A stretch of DNA of 64,000 bases from NCBI GenBank assembly GCA_013399015.1, contig VWZX01007020.1, forward strand, positions 1,364,001-1,428,000, read 5' to 3'. Each line of letters begins with the position of its first letter. The first letter of the stretch is position 1. The notes under the pieces are model-generated. The model made no database searches and was not told the origin of the DNA. It was given only the letters and a program-made list of their open reading frames with translations. This stretch comes from Galbula dea. Lineage: Eukaryota; Chordata; Aves; Piciformes; Galbulidae. Shown here piece after piece: positions 1 to 12,906 of the stretch. The position numbers and the translations under genes were made by a program.

Positions 1-3000
1 GGAGTTAGTATCCTTAGGCTACATCGGCAGAACCCACTCTAGAGTTTCTGCCTTCTTCTGCAGATATTCTGGGCATGATAATTTCATTTAGGAAATAGCT
101 GTTTTGGAAGAATTTAAAACATTGCCATGTGACTCAGTCTCTTCAGCTCTGTTATGCTCTCTTCTGTCTCATGTTAAACTGTCTTTCTAACTTTTACTCC
201 AGGGCTTGAGTTTGCTGTGGCTTTGGAGGGAGCAATTAGTACCTTGTACTATGTGACAGCAAGAGATGAGGAAGGAAATGCAGTGCTTTAACCTCATCTT
301 ATCTGTTTGGGATGTAGCTTAACTAGGAAGGAGGGATTGATGGAGAATTCCCTCAAGTGCTTACCAGACCTGTCTCTCTGGACTTCCCCCTGGCAGGGCA
401 GCTCTGCTAAGCTCAGTGAAACACAAAGCCTAATTGGAAGGAATTGCGTTTTCTGGATTTCTTTTGGAAGAAGTGGGCAGAAGAAATATGTGCAAAGAAA
501 ATAGTCACCAGGTGAAAAAGAAGTTCATTGCAGAAGGTGATTGTTGGTACAGCTGTAGATGTCCAGCACTTCTCATTATGTGCAGTTTACATCTGCTGTT
601 TCTCATTATAGGAATAAAATTCTCTACATGAGTGTGAATGTGAAAAGAGGCATGGTTGAAATAAAAATCCTTCAAACTCTATGAAAACTACATAAATACC
701 ACCATTCAGAGCCAGATAGTACTCCTTTCCTAATGAATGAAAATGAAAGCTTAGATTCTGTTACTGAGTCACTGGAACATGAGAACAGAATCTAATCCAA
801 ACCCAAACCAGTTGCCTAAAGTAATAAGCTATATTATTCTGATTTTTTGATAGATAATTTCTCCACCCATATGTTACAATTTTTACTGCAGTAAGAATTT
901 TCCTCTTATAGGCACTGCTCCAAAGCCTCGAGTTTCTAGTAAAATTGAGAGAAGTTTTTCTGACAGAAGACTGTAGCATTTGGCATTTGGTAGTAAATCT
1001 AGGCTTTACTACATTTTGCAGTTGCCACAGGTAAACTATGTTGAATATTTTGTCATGTCAGCTTTAGAAACACGTACCAGTGTGATTATTTTATGGCACA
1101 CATCTGTAATTGCATGTGCTTATAGCTTTTAATAAAGAGACAGTTCAAGTTTTCCAAAATTATTTTGGGAACTTCAGAATTATGGGTAACATGAAAGGAT
1201 TTCAGAAGTGTGGAAGCCCTTACTTAAAAGTGAATGAAATGAAAAATAAAAAGCAAAATGAATGAGGCAGGTACAATTTTTTCGTGCAAAAAGACAAAGT
1301 GATAGGCAAATGTTAATGAAGTCCAAACTACTCTTCCCTTTTTCTTAGAATGCAGTCTAAACAGAGTTCACACAGCAATAAAGATGGAGTTAATGAACAC
1401 CTAATATGGGGTACTTGATGACATTAGAAGCTGACAAGTGAAAAGCTGGACTTACAGGTTTTGTAAGCACTGTGTTTGTCAGTATACTTTTGCAACTCTG
1501 ACACTTCTAAGTGTCAAAACTTGCCTAACCAGTTTTGTGTGCACATAACTCAGATGATGAAAAAACATTGAGATAAAGGGATGCTTCTGGAGAGGGAGAG
1601 CTGGGCCATGGTATGTCTTGCAGTTGAGTACTAAGTCTGAGACAGATGCATTCTGTTCTCATTAACTAAAGCTTGGTACATCCCTAAAATAAATAGTTTT
1701 CAGATGAGTGGTCACACTCATAAATGTAGCAAAGCAAATCTGAACATTTAGCTTTCCTGTTCTGAATCCTGATTTGTTTAAATATTCGTTGACTTTTATG
1801 ATAAATGCTGCAGCAGGTTTGATACTTTGAAAGAACAACCTCAAAAATGTCTTTAGGGAATGTAAGAAAAACATGTTTGGTCAAGTTTTTTTTTAATTTA
1901 AATAAGTGGGAAATGACTGATTAGATGCTCCCCTCATAGTTCAGCAGCAGCTTTACAGTTGGCACCAGTAATTACTGTCCACAGAGTAATACTTGGAAAA
2001 CAAATTATAAACATTTTAAAAATTAGTACTATCTTAGCCATAACTACAAGTCTTTCTGCCATACATTTGCACAATAGAGTAGAAAAATTAAAAAGTATAA
2101 AGTTGGAAAGTATTATTTTCCCATTGAGAAGATGGTGCTTTCAAATAAATATGTAATGTAGTGCATTAAAACAACCTTGCTGTTCAAATACTGTAATGAA
2201 GCTTCCAGCTTTAGCATCACTCTTCACAGGCTATAATCATTATTCTCTGACAATAATCTTATCACTGAAGGCTTCCTTCTGTATGTTTTCTCCCAAAATG
2301 CAGGCAAGCCTTAGATAAATGTTTTTCTTACTTCATTTACTGGAGTGAGAATTGAAGAAGGAATCCATGAATGTGTTCTAAAGCCCAGAAGATGGTATTT
2401 GTAGATACAATAAATCTCATTAACTTCCCCTTCACAGCAGATGAAAATGGAGTGTAAAGAATGTAATAGCAGTGCCAGTGAAGTCTGCAGAAGCTCCTAC
2501 AGTGGCTTCAGCGAGGCCAGGATTTTACTCCACTTTTACTTGTGGTTTCATAATTGACTCAAATGTTGTGCTTCTGCTCTCAGATACTCACCCTGTTCCA
2601 TTTGGTAATGACTATAAAGTTAGATCAAGATAGGAATTATAATAAAATTAAGTGCTTACATTAGGGAATATAATTTAAATGTCATACATGCATATTTTCA
2701 GTAAGTAGAATTTAATATGCAGCATTTCTTGTAACTGGTCTCTCATTTGGAGAAGAAAGTTAATCAGCTTTTGTGCAAACAAATCCATTTGAAAACCAGT
2801 GTCTCCAAGGCTGTTGCATGTAGCTTCCAAGAACTGGGAAGAGTAATAAGATAGGAAAGGTACCACCTTTTCTTCAAGAGTGTTTTCGCTGTGATGTTCA
2901 TTACCCTATTAATTCTGATAGAGAATACTGACTGTGTCACATTAGTTGAGTAATTATTTCTCCTGAATGTCTATAGTGATATCCTAGGATAATTTTATTT

Positions 3001-4699
3001 GCAACACATCACTGTCTTACACTTCACATGTGCCAGCCCATGATAAAATCTGACCAACTCAAGTGTATTGTTTCTCTGAAGTAACGGATTTTTTAGAAGA
3101 ACAGTAAATACTTAAATGTAAGGTTTTGTTATGCCAGGATTCAGCAGCTTGGTAATGAGCTTTTGGGGATTTTCAAAAGGTTAACAAGATTTATATTGTG
3201 GGATGTTTTTGCATGAAGCTATGAATCACTCCATGATGGCTCTTATTACTTAGAAGCATATTTTTGAATATGTAGTTAAAAATAGTGCACTTGGTAAGTT
3301 CTAGGTTACAGACATTCTGGTTTAATTTTAACTTTGCTTTGTTTTAAACTTCAGTGTTTTAAAAAGCTCTTTCAAAAAGTGCTATATAAATACAAAAGTT
3401 TCAAAAGGCAAGTAGTCTGGCTAACATTTGTAATGTTGCAATTTTTTATGCAATTCTTTAATAATGTGTTGGGATTTTCTTTCCCATCATGGGGGGGGGG
3501 AAAAAACCCAGCTCTCTAAAGAGCGATTTTTTTTTATTTTTTTTTTTTCTGTATGAGAAACATGACGCTTTTGTCTGTGTGTTTCTAAAGGTGTTTAAGC
3601 TTAGTATTTACAACTTATGGACACCTGCTGTATTTTACCAAAAAAGTGGATCTGGTTAGATTTCACAAGGAATAGAGAAACCAAACAGTTTGGGGTTTGT
3701 TTGTTTGGTTTTTTTTTAGCTTTGCATCATCTGCTAGCCATTTTCTTAAGTATGTTTCATTATGTTAGGGCTGATACTTACTGTTTTTCTATCTTGTTTT
3801 CAATAGTCCGTCAGTATATTTAGTCCCTTTCTGCAGTAATTTTATTTAAACCAGAGATGCTTCTTTTTGTTAACTTGTCTTTCTGAAATTTATTTTTATT
3901 ATTGAAATTTTGAGGATCATTCTTAGACTGTGTAACACTCTCTCTGCTGCCATCAGTTAGGAGTGCATAGTGTTGCCAATATAAAATATACTTGTTAATT
4001 TCTGAGGCAAAAGCCTTTTAAAATAGTTAATCAGTAAAACCCAAATGTCCTTGTGTTTTTTCTAAGTCTTCTCCACTAGCCTATACAATAAAAGAGTTTC
4101 TTTTGCTCCGCTTACTACAGTAGTTACAGCCTGCAGTTTCATGGTCTTCATAAGCCTGAGCACAGACTGCTGCAATTCTGATGGCTGTGTGTCAGAGCAG
4201 TGAACTTACTCTACTTTTCCTTGATACTCAATCCTATTTGTAGAGAGAACTGTAATTTTTTTATGCCAAATGTAAATCTGTTGAGGAACTATAGGAAAGC
4301 TACTATCTAATCAGGCATTTTACAGTTACGCCATATAAACAAAATACCTTTTACATTCCCCAAGTGCATTTCTGATTGTGTTCTTGAAAAGCATCAGATT
4401 TGCTGCAGCACTTACCATAAAAGATGACAAATGTTTAAGGAAATGCTCAAAGGCTGGAAAACATGAAGACCAGACTTTCAGATCTGCTTTGTTATGTGTG
4501 TGATTGCATGTCTGAAAACTGTTAGGCCATACCAAGCTTCAGTTCTAAAGAACTCTCCTCGAGTCCCAGTTCGTCTTTCTTTCTGAAGAAACTTTTGACT
4601 GCATTATTTGGCCAAACCATTATTTGGCCAAACTTTATTTTGCTATTATTTTTTGTTTTTCACAAATTACATATGTGTCAAGACTATTGGTTTTAGTAC
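1..4699. other. Upstream/intronic sequence, no gene seen
   Basis: AT-rich non-coding DNA. Its open frames are short, lack family resemblance and are not flanked by convincing splice sites. If THRB transcripts start further upstream, as they do in other vertebrates, this is intronic. Low-complexity patches occur at 3491-3500 (a run of G followed by A) and at 3527-3550 (T-rich). I searched for the tiny upstream coding exon expected to supply the TRbeta1/TRbeta0 start Met (an ATG a few codons before a GT donor in phase 1) and did not find a convincing one. Confidence 0.6.
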
Positions 4700-4700
4700 C

Positions 4701-4742
4701 TTTTTTTTTTTTTTTTTTTTTTTTTTTCTTTTANTTTTTTTT
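4701..4742. repeat. Poly-T tract with an unresolved base
   Basis: A nearly pure run of T of about 40 bases, with an N at 4734. It lies about 75 bp before a plus-strand CR1 fragment. The ambiguous base probably reflects sequencing or assembly difficulty in the homopolymer, so the true length is uncertain. Confidence 0.9.
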
Positions 4743-4817
4743 TACCTGGCCATTGCTCAAACCTCAGTCCTTGAACAGGAGGTGTTTCTTAAAGATACAG
4801 GGTACCTGGTGTAGTGG

Positions 4818-4904
4818 GTGGCATTCCTGCCCATGAGGGGTTGGAGACAGATGATCTTTAATGTCCCTTTCAAGCCATTCTATGAATCTATGAATCGATG
4901 AATC
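4818..4904 (+). mobile_element. CR1 LINE 3'-end fragment
   Basis: The terminal part of a CR1 retrotransposon in sense orientation. It contains diverged forms of the diagnostic 3' motifs: a ctgcccatg block, a ggttggagacagatgatctt block, and a tail of ctatgaat-type octamers (4880-4904). Only the 3' end is present, as expected from 5'-truncated LINE insertion. The divergence suggests an old copy. The left boundary is approximate. Confidence 0.8.
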
Positions 4905-5411
4905 TCTTCTAAGAAATTTTAGAATTAAAATAGCTTGAACCCTTTCATCATCTTGAGAACACTTAGAGCTTCACTTATGTGCATGTATTCCTAGGATTTG
5001 CTGTTAGTAAACAGTGACCAAATATACTGTCTAGTCCTCAGTGGGGAGGGGTGGAAGATCTAATGTGGGATTGAGGAAAGACCATGTGAACTGATTTGAA
5101 AGCTCATGGCAACTGCAGTATTCAGAATCAGGATTGTACAAAATGGTGGCAGTGATTTGAAGTGACTTGTGTGATTGCCCAAATGGTTGCACTGTGACTT
5201 ATGTATTTTTAAAGATCTATTTTATGATATTTGGATCTGTAATCTGGAAATGGTGTTTTGGCTTCTCACTTTTGTTTTAGTGGTATCCACTTATGGCTCC
5301 TGTTTGGAGGACAGTAGCCAGGTGAGACCTGTGATTTGAACAGAGCTGCTGTGCTTGGGTATACCTTGTTCTCAGAAAAACTCCCTCCCATTTGTTGTAC
5401 AGAACTATGAG

Positions 5412-6600
5412 ACAATCACAGAATGTTAGGAGTTGGGAGGGACCTTGAAAGATCATCTAGTCCAACCCCCCTGCCATAGCAGGATTCCCTAGACCAGCTC
5501 ACACAGAAGCGTGTCCAGACAGGTTTTGAATATCTCCAGAGAAGGAGACTCCAAACCTCTCTGGGCAGTCTGTGCCAGTACTCTGGAACCCTCACTGGGA
5601 AAAAATTTTTTCTTGTATTCACACAGAACCTACTGTGCTTCAGCTTGCAACCATTGTCCCTTGTCTTGTCACTGGGCTTCACAGAGAACAGCCTCACCCC
5701 ATCCTCCTGACACTCACCCTTCACATATTTAAAAGCATAAATGAGGTCACCCTTTAGTCTCCTCTTCTCCAAGCTAAAGAGAACCAGGTCCCTCAGCCTT
5801 TCCTCATAAGGAAGATGTTCCACCCCCTTCATCATCTTGGTGGCTCTGCACTGGACTCTTTTCCAGCAGTTCCCTATCCTTCTTAAAGTGAGGGGCCCAG
5901 AACTGGACACAGTATTACAGATGCAGCCTCACCAGGGTAAAGGGGGAGAAGAACCTCTCTTGACCTACTAACCACACCCCTTCTAATCCACCCCAGAATC
6001 CCATTGGCCCTCCTGGCCACAAGAGCACACTGCTGGCTCATGCTCATCCTTCCATCCACCAGGAGCCCCAGATCACTTTCCCCTTCACTGCTCTTCAGCA
6101 GCTCAGTCCCCATCCTATACTAATACATGGGGTTGGTCTTTCCCAGGTGCAAGACTTGACACTTGGCCTTACTGAATTTCATTCAGTTTCTCCCTGCCCA
6201 ACTCTCCAGCCTGTCTAAGTCTTGCTGAATGGCAGCACAACCCTCTGGTGTGTCAGCCACTCCATCCAGTTTAGTGTCATCAGCAAACTTGCTGACAGTG
6301 CACTCTGTTCCCTCATTCAGGTTGTTAATATATTGAAAAGTACTGGTCCCAGTACTGACCCCTGAGGGACTCCACTAGACACAGGCCTCCAACTAGACTC
6401 CATCCCATTGACCACAACTCTCTGACTTCTGTCCTTCAACCAGTTCACAATCCACTTCACTACCCAATCATCCAGACCACACTTCATCAATTTAGCCTCA
6501 AGGATGCTGTGGGAGACAGTGTCGCATGCTTTACTGAAATCAAGATAAACCACATCCACTGGCCTACCCTTTTCTATGCACCTGGTTATGCATTTAGCAT
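5412..6600 (-). mobile_element. CR1 LINE fragment with reverse-transcriptase remnants
   Basis: A 5'-truncated CR1 non-LTR retrotransposon, about 1.2 kb, on the minus strand. Its 3' end (tcacagaatg and ggaccttgaaagatcatctag on the + strand) lies at 5412. Minus-strand translation gives reverse-transcriptase blocks in the expected order: VVYLDFSKACDTVSH near 6559-6510, SGVPQGSVLGPVLFNI near 6370-6320, and the catalytic FADD followed by TKLDG, encoded at 6287-6262. Downstream CR1 hallmarks include LPYEERLRDLVLFSLEKRRL, near 5820-5760. The frame breaks directly after FNI, and the 3' part is read in other frames, so the element is dead. It was probably acquired as an ordinary retrotransposition into THRB flanking or intronic DNA. 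The 5' limit is approximate. Confidence 0.93.
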
Positions 6601-9600
6601 CTATGTGACTGTATTGGTTAACGTCACCTTCCTAGTTCCATTGTATATCCAGTATCTTACTGCTTTTTCCCCAATAGCTTTGGTCCTTTGTTTTTTTCAG
6701 TATTTGTATTGTATCTGTAGCTTCCACAGGTTTGCATATTCAGGTACACAACTCCTGTTCATTTCTCAAAAGAGAGGGTTTCAGATAGCTCTTTACATAC
6801 CAAACAACAAAAAGCTTCTGTGTGCTCAGAACCTGCTCTGGTTAACTTATAGATCATCTGTTGCGTTCTTCTGGATATTCTTTTTCTCTCATTTATTTTT
6901 TCTTATGTTTAGAAATTTGAGCATAATGCCAAACCCAAGTTCTTGATAAGTGTATGTCTAGTATTACTTCAATAGTTAATAGAAATTCAGTGTGTTTTTA
7001 GAAAGTGATTATATTGGTTCACACTGAGGAGTTAACATTAAGATGTCTCTCAGCAAGACAAGGATAAAGCTATTGCACTCTGCATTAGAAGTGTCTTAAT
7101 GTTGCCTTTTCTTACACATTAAAGCTCTTCACAAAGTTTATTGTAATATCTGCACACTCTTCATTGATGATAATGTAATCTTGGTCCAAAAGATTATTTG
7201 AAAATAATGAAATTTCATATCTATTGAAAGCCACATTCTAAAATGTAATATTGAAATAGTTTATATATTGCCACTGTTCAAAGGAGTAACAGTACAATGG
7301 TCCTGGATTAAATAATCCTTGCTCTGTTTACTTCTGTGAGTGTACACACACATATATTTCTGAAATGCTGGAAACTGCCTAGAGGTTTCAGCAGACATCA
7401 CTAGTTAGTTTCACCTGCTACGGTCCATTTTTCTCAATGTACATTTTTTTCTTGTAGTCACTGTCATTTTTGCATTTTAAAATTTAGAAAGAAATGGCAT
7501 ATTCTCAAAGATTTTATTTAGCATGTTATATGAAGGCAGTGTGTGCTTGTTTATAGAGAAGAATCTGACTAGTCTGTATTAGCTGAGCTACATCCTTCCA
7601 TTTATTCAACGATCATGCGACCTAGTTTAAAAGTTGAGAAGCTCAGTTGTCAAGTGTTCCCCTGTTTGATAAGGAAGAGTAAGAAGAAAATGCTGTGATG
7701 TTGTTTGGGAGAAAAGGGAAGGAAGAGACAGGAGAAAGGAGAAGGGAAGAGGAAAGAAGCAAAACAGAAAAGAAGCAAAACAGAAAAGAAAAAAGAAAGG
7801 AAAAGAAGAAGAAAAGAGAAGAAAAGAAAATGCTTTGAAGTGACTGAAAAATTAACAAGAAATGAAACCTTAGCGTCTGGCACAGATAGTTTTATCATTC
7901 CCAGCACGAACACACATGAAAATTTTACATGCTTTTACTTACAGTTAAATTGTGTGCTTTAAAATGCTTGTATTAAACATGATTCAGGTTTTAATTTTGC
8001 TTAAAGATGCCCTTTAGATGTAGCTTGCTTGCATTTTTTTTTCCTGAAGTCATTAAGAAAACATCTAGTGTTATTGGACTGGGTCCATACAAAGCTAGGC
8101 TGCTTGATCAACCTACTGTGCACCCCTCAATACTAATCCTGATTACATTTGCCTTAGCTGATCTCTCTGAAGCCAACCCACTTCAATGTCCTTAGATGCT
8201 TATGTACTTCAGTGTTTAAAAAAAACCCAAACAATGAAGTGCTGCTCTGTTTTCAGTAAACTGCAGTATGGGGTGAGGCAAAACTTCATATAAGAATTGC
8301 TTTTGTCAGTCTTTTTTTTGTAATTAAGTTAATTAATTCTAAATCAGAGAGCGCTAATATATTCACCTACTGCTACTCTTTTGACAGCTACAAGTCGAAA
8401 TTCACACAGGCTGTGAGTGGCTTTGGAATGTAAAATAACTGTTGTTGTGAGAGAAGTGTCTTAGTGACTGTAAAAATAGCAATCCTCTGGCATCCCAGAA
8501 CTGTTGATATACCTTTTTCCTCCAAACAAAGTGATAGCCTGTTGCTGAGGGTGAAAAGGAAATGTTTACACTCCACAAAAACGTCTCAGCAGTGTAGTCT
8601 CTGTGGAGTAGGGATGTACTGTCTGTGTGGTCACACAGCAGCTTTCATCACCAATGAATGTAGCTGTCAACTAGAGCTACTGCAGAATAAAGCAGTAATA
8701 GTAATAATGGTAATACAAATGCCAGCTGTGAGTGTAACAGGGCAGATCCTGTGTTAGGAAAAATGATTGCAGCTCTCAGGGCACAGCAGGGAGGATTTAA
8801 TGGGGTGTCTCTAGAGTTGCAGTGAGCACAAGGAACAGGCACTCTTTTTGGTGTGCTTTTTGGTCCTGTGCTGTGCACGCTGAGTTTCTGTCAGGGTCAA
8901 AGTTCCGGATAGTACACAGCTAATTCAAGCAAGAAATACTGTCCTCCTGGCTGGTTGGCTACCACCTCCCATCCTTCTGGAAGAAACAAGTTTGTCTCTT
9001 CTCTTGAGATGCACTAAAGAAGGGAGGGGCTTTTTGTATCTTCTCCTTTACAGCTGTTAGCAGATACTAGTGGAGAATTAGGGGGAGAAAAGCGTATAAC
9101 TGATATGAAAACAAATTAATTGTTCCATTGTCTTTATATTCCTTTGATACTGTCATTCAGTGTATCTAAGAACAGACTAGCATTTACAATCATGCATTAG
9201 AGTCTTCGTCTTGGCCTGTAAGAAATTTCTGAGGTATTCTTCTCCTTGCATGTCCTTTTAGTTGAGCTCAGTGGGTACTTCATCTGCTAAAACTTCTCTG
9301 CCTCTGTAAAACAAACTTAGCTTTAAAGACACACTGATGGGAATTGTTAATTGCTCAGATGCCAGTTGTTGCTACAGTGTGCTGCGTGCTGCTTTTATAT
9401 CTCTGAAATTACTTGATGATTCCTTTACTTAAGTCGACGGGAAGAGCTCTAGGCCCTTCTTATTAGCTCCTCTTTAGTCTGAAATAGGGCCTGTGGTTTT
9501 AGCTGTGATTCATCCCAGCAGGCTGTACTGCTTTCTGCCTTGATTATAGCCATTTCAGCTGCAGCTAGAGGGAGAGAGATGCTTCTCTTACAATTATGGA

Positions 9601-12600
9601 GCTCAGACAAAATTACATTATCGTCCTTTATCAAGGGGTTTGGTTTGACAAAACCAAGAGCAGGTGTAGGAGATTTAAATAGCATTCTCTGTTGCAAAAA
9701 GAAAAAAAAAGAAGAAAAACAAAACGAAAAAGAGCTTTTGAGAAATTCAGGCAAGAACTCAAGATACATTAAAACAAAAGGAGTGGAATAAAAACTGTAG
9801 TCCTGTAGTGAAACTGTAATTTGACATTTTAATAAGCTGCATGCTGATTTAGAACATAGATTTCTTCTATGCCACAGTATAAGAAGTGTAGGAAAAGAAG
9901 ACCCCCTCAGTGGTAGTTCCTCATCTAGCAAAATCTGAATGTAAAAAGTCCCTGGTGACTGAAGGGTATTTGTGAAATAAAGTGGAAGCTTGTAAAATTA
10001 AATAAACTGTAGCTAATATAGGAATCAAAATAGTGAGATAAAATTCAGAGGAAACTAAAAGGAAAAGAGAAGAAAAGGCTGCTTGATACTGGGTTAGATA
10101 TTTTAAACTCTGCCTGAGCAAATTTCAAACTGTGGAAACTGTAATAGAATGTTTCTTTTCATAGTTTAAGTGTGTCTAGAATCATATTTTAAAATCTCAC
10201 AGATGCTTTGCAAAGATAGAAATTGGAAAATATATTTTAATTCTATTTTTGAAGTGAAGGAGGCTTTTAGAGTTCCTTGCTAAAGTTAAAAATTTGTAAG
10301 CCTTGTGTAACTCTTCTCTGAATCCTTGAGGAACAAAAGATCTACCATTGCAGTGAGTCTATGTTTTCTAATAAAAATCCAAGGTAAAGCAAATTCTCAT
10401 AGGCTAAAAGTCAGCAAAGATGACCTTTAATAGCACACATAAATTTTGGAAAAAGATACAGAAAGTTTTGCTTATCATGAATGAACAGCCTGGATTACAA
10501 ATCACTGATGCTGATTTCCAGGACTAATAGTAAGAACTGAGTAATTGATGATAGCAACTGACTTTTTTAAACAAGGTCTAGAATTGCATGCATTCAGTGG
10601 TCTGTTCAAGAGATTGACGAAGCATAGAAGTATCTATTTATGAGTTAATTGTAGAAATACACATATTTTATATGTCTATATGGCACATGCCTGGCTCTCA
10701 CATTTATATAAAGATACAATGCTATCCATGTGGGGAGATAACGAAGGAAGAGGAGAGTAGCCTTGTACTGAAGGGCATGTTATCTGAGGTTACACAAAGC
10801 CTAGTGGAAGGGTGATTTGTAGTGCACGTTTCCTCTCTGTGCCAAGAAGAGTCAAGTGGCCAAGTTCAGTTCAGATCTTACAGCGAAATTCCGTGCAGCT
10901 CACAAGAGGTTCTTACCAGAGCAATCCAGCCCTTCCTTCTGAGCTTAAATTTATTATGAAGTCTAGAAGATACAGAAATGTTCAGAAAATGAAAGAAAAA
11001 ATTTATGTTCTGTTCTTTTAATTTTTCTAGCTTGCCTAGTATTTTCTGGGTTACTTTCCTTACTCTATTTCAATCTGCTTATGCTCCTCCAAGTGATACT
11101 GCTTTGCCATATTACCTGCATTTAGAGTTAGTTTTTAATTATACTAGGAAAACCTAGTGTGAACTAAGAGTGAACTACCAAAAATAAATAGGTAAGTGCA
11201 GATTCTGTAGTTCGGTTACCTGCCCTATGCATTGAATAGAAACCAAATAGTTTCTCATACAAATTCATGTTATTGATGTTCAGATGAGATACAGTGATTA
11301 GAAGGAATGGACTTTTAACTTCAAATACCACGTGAGCTTAAACTCACAGCAGAAAATAAGGTATGCATTTACATATAAAAATAAATAAAATATTGAGGAA
11401 AGCTATATACCATCAGGGGTTAACACAGGATAACAATATTTAATACTTAATACTAACCATAACTAAGTCTTCTGAATATGTTCTATATTAGCAATGTTCC
11501 ACTTCAGAAAAGTCTTAAGATAAAACATTCAGAAACAGCAATAGTATAATAGATCTGGTAACTAAAATCCAAAATTATTTTAAATCATTTTAATCAAGAA
11601 ATTAATGGCTTGGTGTGCACTTATTTACTAACACATGTATGAATTATTTTACTGAGTGAAATGTATGTAAAAATAACTCTTAGGTCCATTAAAATAACAG
11701 AATCTTGCTGTGATTAAAACCACAGTGGTTATCAGTCATCTAATGTCTGCAATTTGCTATTTTCTATATGCAAGTTAGAAAGCTATTTTGTATTTGAATT
11801 TTGATGCATACAAAATAAAATAAAATTATTGATTTTACTGTACTGTGGAACGTTGCATCTGATGTGTAATTTCTACAGCATTTAGCTTTGTTACCCAAAA
11901 ATAGAAAATGGACTATATTTAGTTTTACAGCTTTATCAGCTAGTGGTATGTCAGTTTCTTCTGTATCAAAGAAAAAATAAATTTGCTTGATCATTATAAC
12001 TAATTAGATCAAATCATAGTGCAGTTCATTATCTACCCAAATGTCCATACTCCTGTGATAAAATTAGTGTCTCTGATACTCCCGGTGACCACAACTAGAG
12101 AATAGCAGTAGGTAGCAAAAGCGGAACTGCTAAGCATGCCCACATAAGAATGTCACACTTAGGTAACAGAGTGTCCCTCAGGTCAGCCTACGATAAGAGC
12201 AAAGTCAAACAAGGCTGAATCCTTGATGTTTTGTGTTTTAAGTATCTGAAAATTGTTCACGACCAGCCTCGACCTACAAGACCTCAAATGATCATATGAG
12301 CAAGGCAATAAATTGGTGGTAACTTGCCCTGAGGCCCATGTTGTAGTTGTGATGTTGTGAAAGTTACATCTAGTGTTAGCCTGTCCACATAGAGCTGCCT
12401 ATGTGTTCAGGCTTCATAGACAGGAAAATTTTATATTTACTTGTACCAAAGGGAAAGTATGGTAGCTGAATGGGCATGGCTGAAAGGGTCTGCATCGTAT
12501 CAGTGCAGTCAAGTGGAGATGCACAGGACTACCACAGCATCAGGAGAACTGGGGAACCATTTGCTTTCCAAAACTCCACACCTGAGCAAGATTTTGGCAA

Positions 12601-12642
12601 TGCCAACGGTTTGTAGCCCTGCAGTATTTGCCAAACATCCAG
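6601..12642. other. Intronic/upstream sequence, no gene seen
   Basis: Non-coding DNA between the CR1 element and the TRbeta1-type exon. Apart from the purine tract at 7707-7830 and a candidate conserved element near 9480-9690, no recognised gene, RNA gene or element was found. The open frames here (for example a 160-codon minus-strand frame at 9449-9931) have no recognisable domain and include low-complexity stretches. Confidence 0.55.
7707..7830. repeat. Polypurine (GAAA/GGAA-rich) tract
   Basis: About 124 bases of almost pure purine on the + strand, with scattered C. It includes two nearly tandem copies of an agaagcaaaacagaaa unit around 7755-7790. It translates to Lys/Arg/Glu-rich peptide on the + strand and Phe/Leu/Ser-rich peptide on the minus strand, which explains the spurious open frames over it. 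Confidence 0.9.
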
Positions 12643-12906
12643 GACGTGGCCTCCTGTCATGGGACAGACTGATTCACCTTCCTGACAGAAATCAGAAATG
12701 GAATGTAGTGGGCATACCGGAAAACCATTCGTGTAGGAAAAGGCACTCCAAAAATGATGATATCCCGAGGAATGGACAGCAGCTTTCGCAATGCCAACAT
12801 CCTTCAACTTGGACTAGCACAGTTTTACAGCCAGGCCATACAAAAGCAAACTTTCAAGTCATGTCAAGTGCCCAGGAACACCAAAAAGAAGGAAAAAAGT
12901 GTAAAG
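12643..12906 (+). CDS. THRB: Thyroid hormone receptor beta, TRbeta1-type A/B-domain exon (internal coding exon)
   Basis: Open exon encoding about 88 residues, with the same frame open upstream to 12441. Its translation resembles my recollection of the mammalian TRbeta1-specific N-terminus along its whole length. Shared islands include GL..WD, H.PDR, W..VG, RK.HS, TWTS and a C-terminal SSAQ..Q.E.KKCK block; roughly two residues in five match by hand alignment. The donor (aaag/gtaact) is phase 1 and joins the shared exon at 30765, giving KCK followed by GYIPSYLDK as in mammalian TRbeta1. The acceptor cag at 12640-12642 is also phase 1. A second in-phase AG lies at 12623-12624 and would add six residues. 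The start Met presumably lies in an upstream exon outside the window or not recognised. The A/B region is the isoform-specific activation domain. No break is seen. Whether it is expressed cannot be told from sequence. Confidence 0.8.

Noticed and set aside
6509..6946. 145-codon plus-strand open frame, hydrophobic
   Set aside because: Begins antisense to the CR1 reverse-transcriptase remnant and runs into T-rich DNA, which produces Phe/Leu-rich peptide by composition.
9449..9931. 160-codon minus-strand open frame
   Set aside because: Includes a Phe/Ser low-complexity run from an A-rich stretch, with no recognisable domain, signal or splice context. The region is noted instead as a possible conserved non-coding element.
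12441..12642. Upstream extension of the TRbeta1-type open frame as coding sequence starting at an ATG at 12441
   Set aside because: Similarity to TRbeta1 stops at the cag at 12640-12642, where the mammalian exon is expected to begin. The preceding residues resemble nothing known, so I treat this as intron with an open frame by chance.
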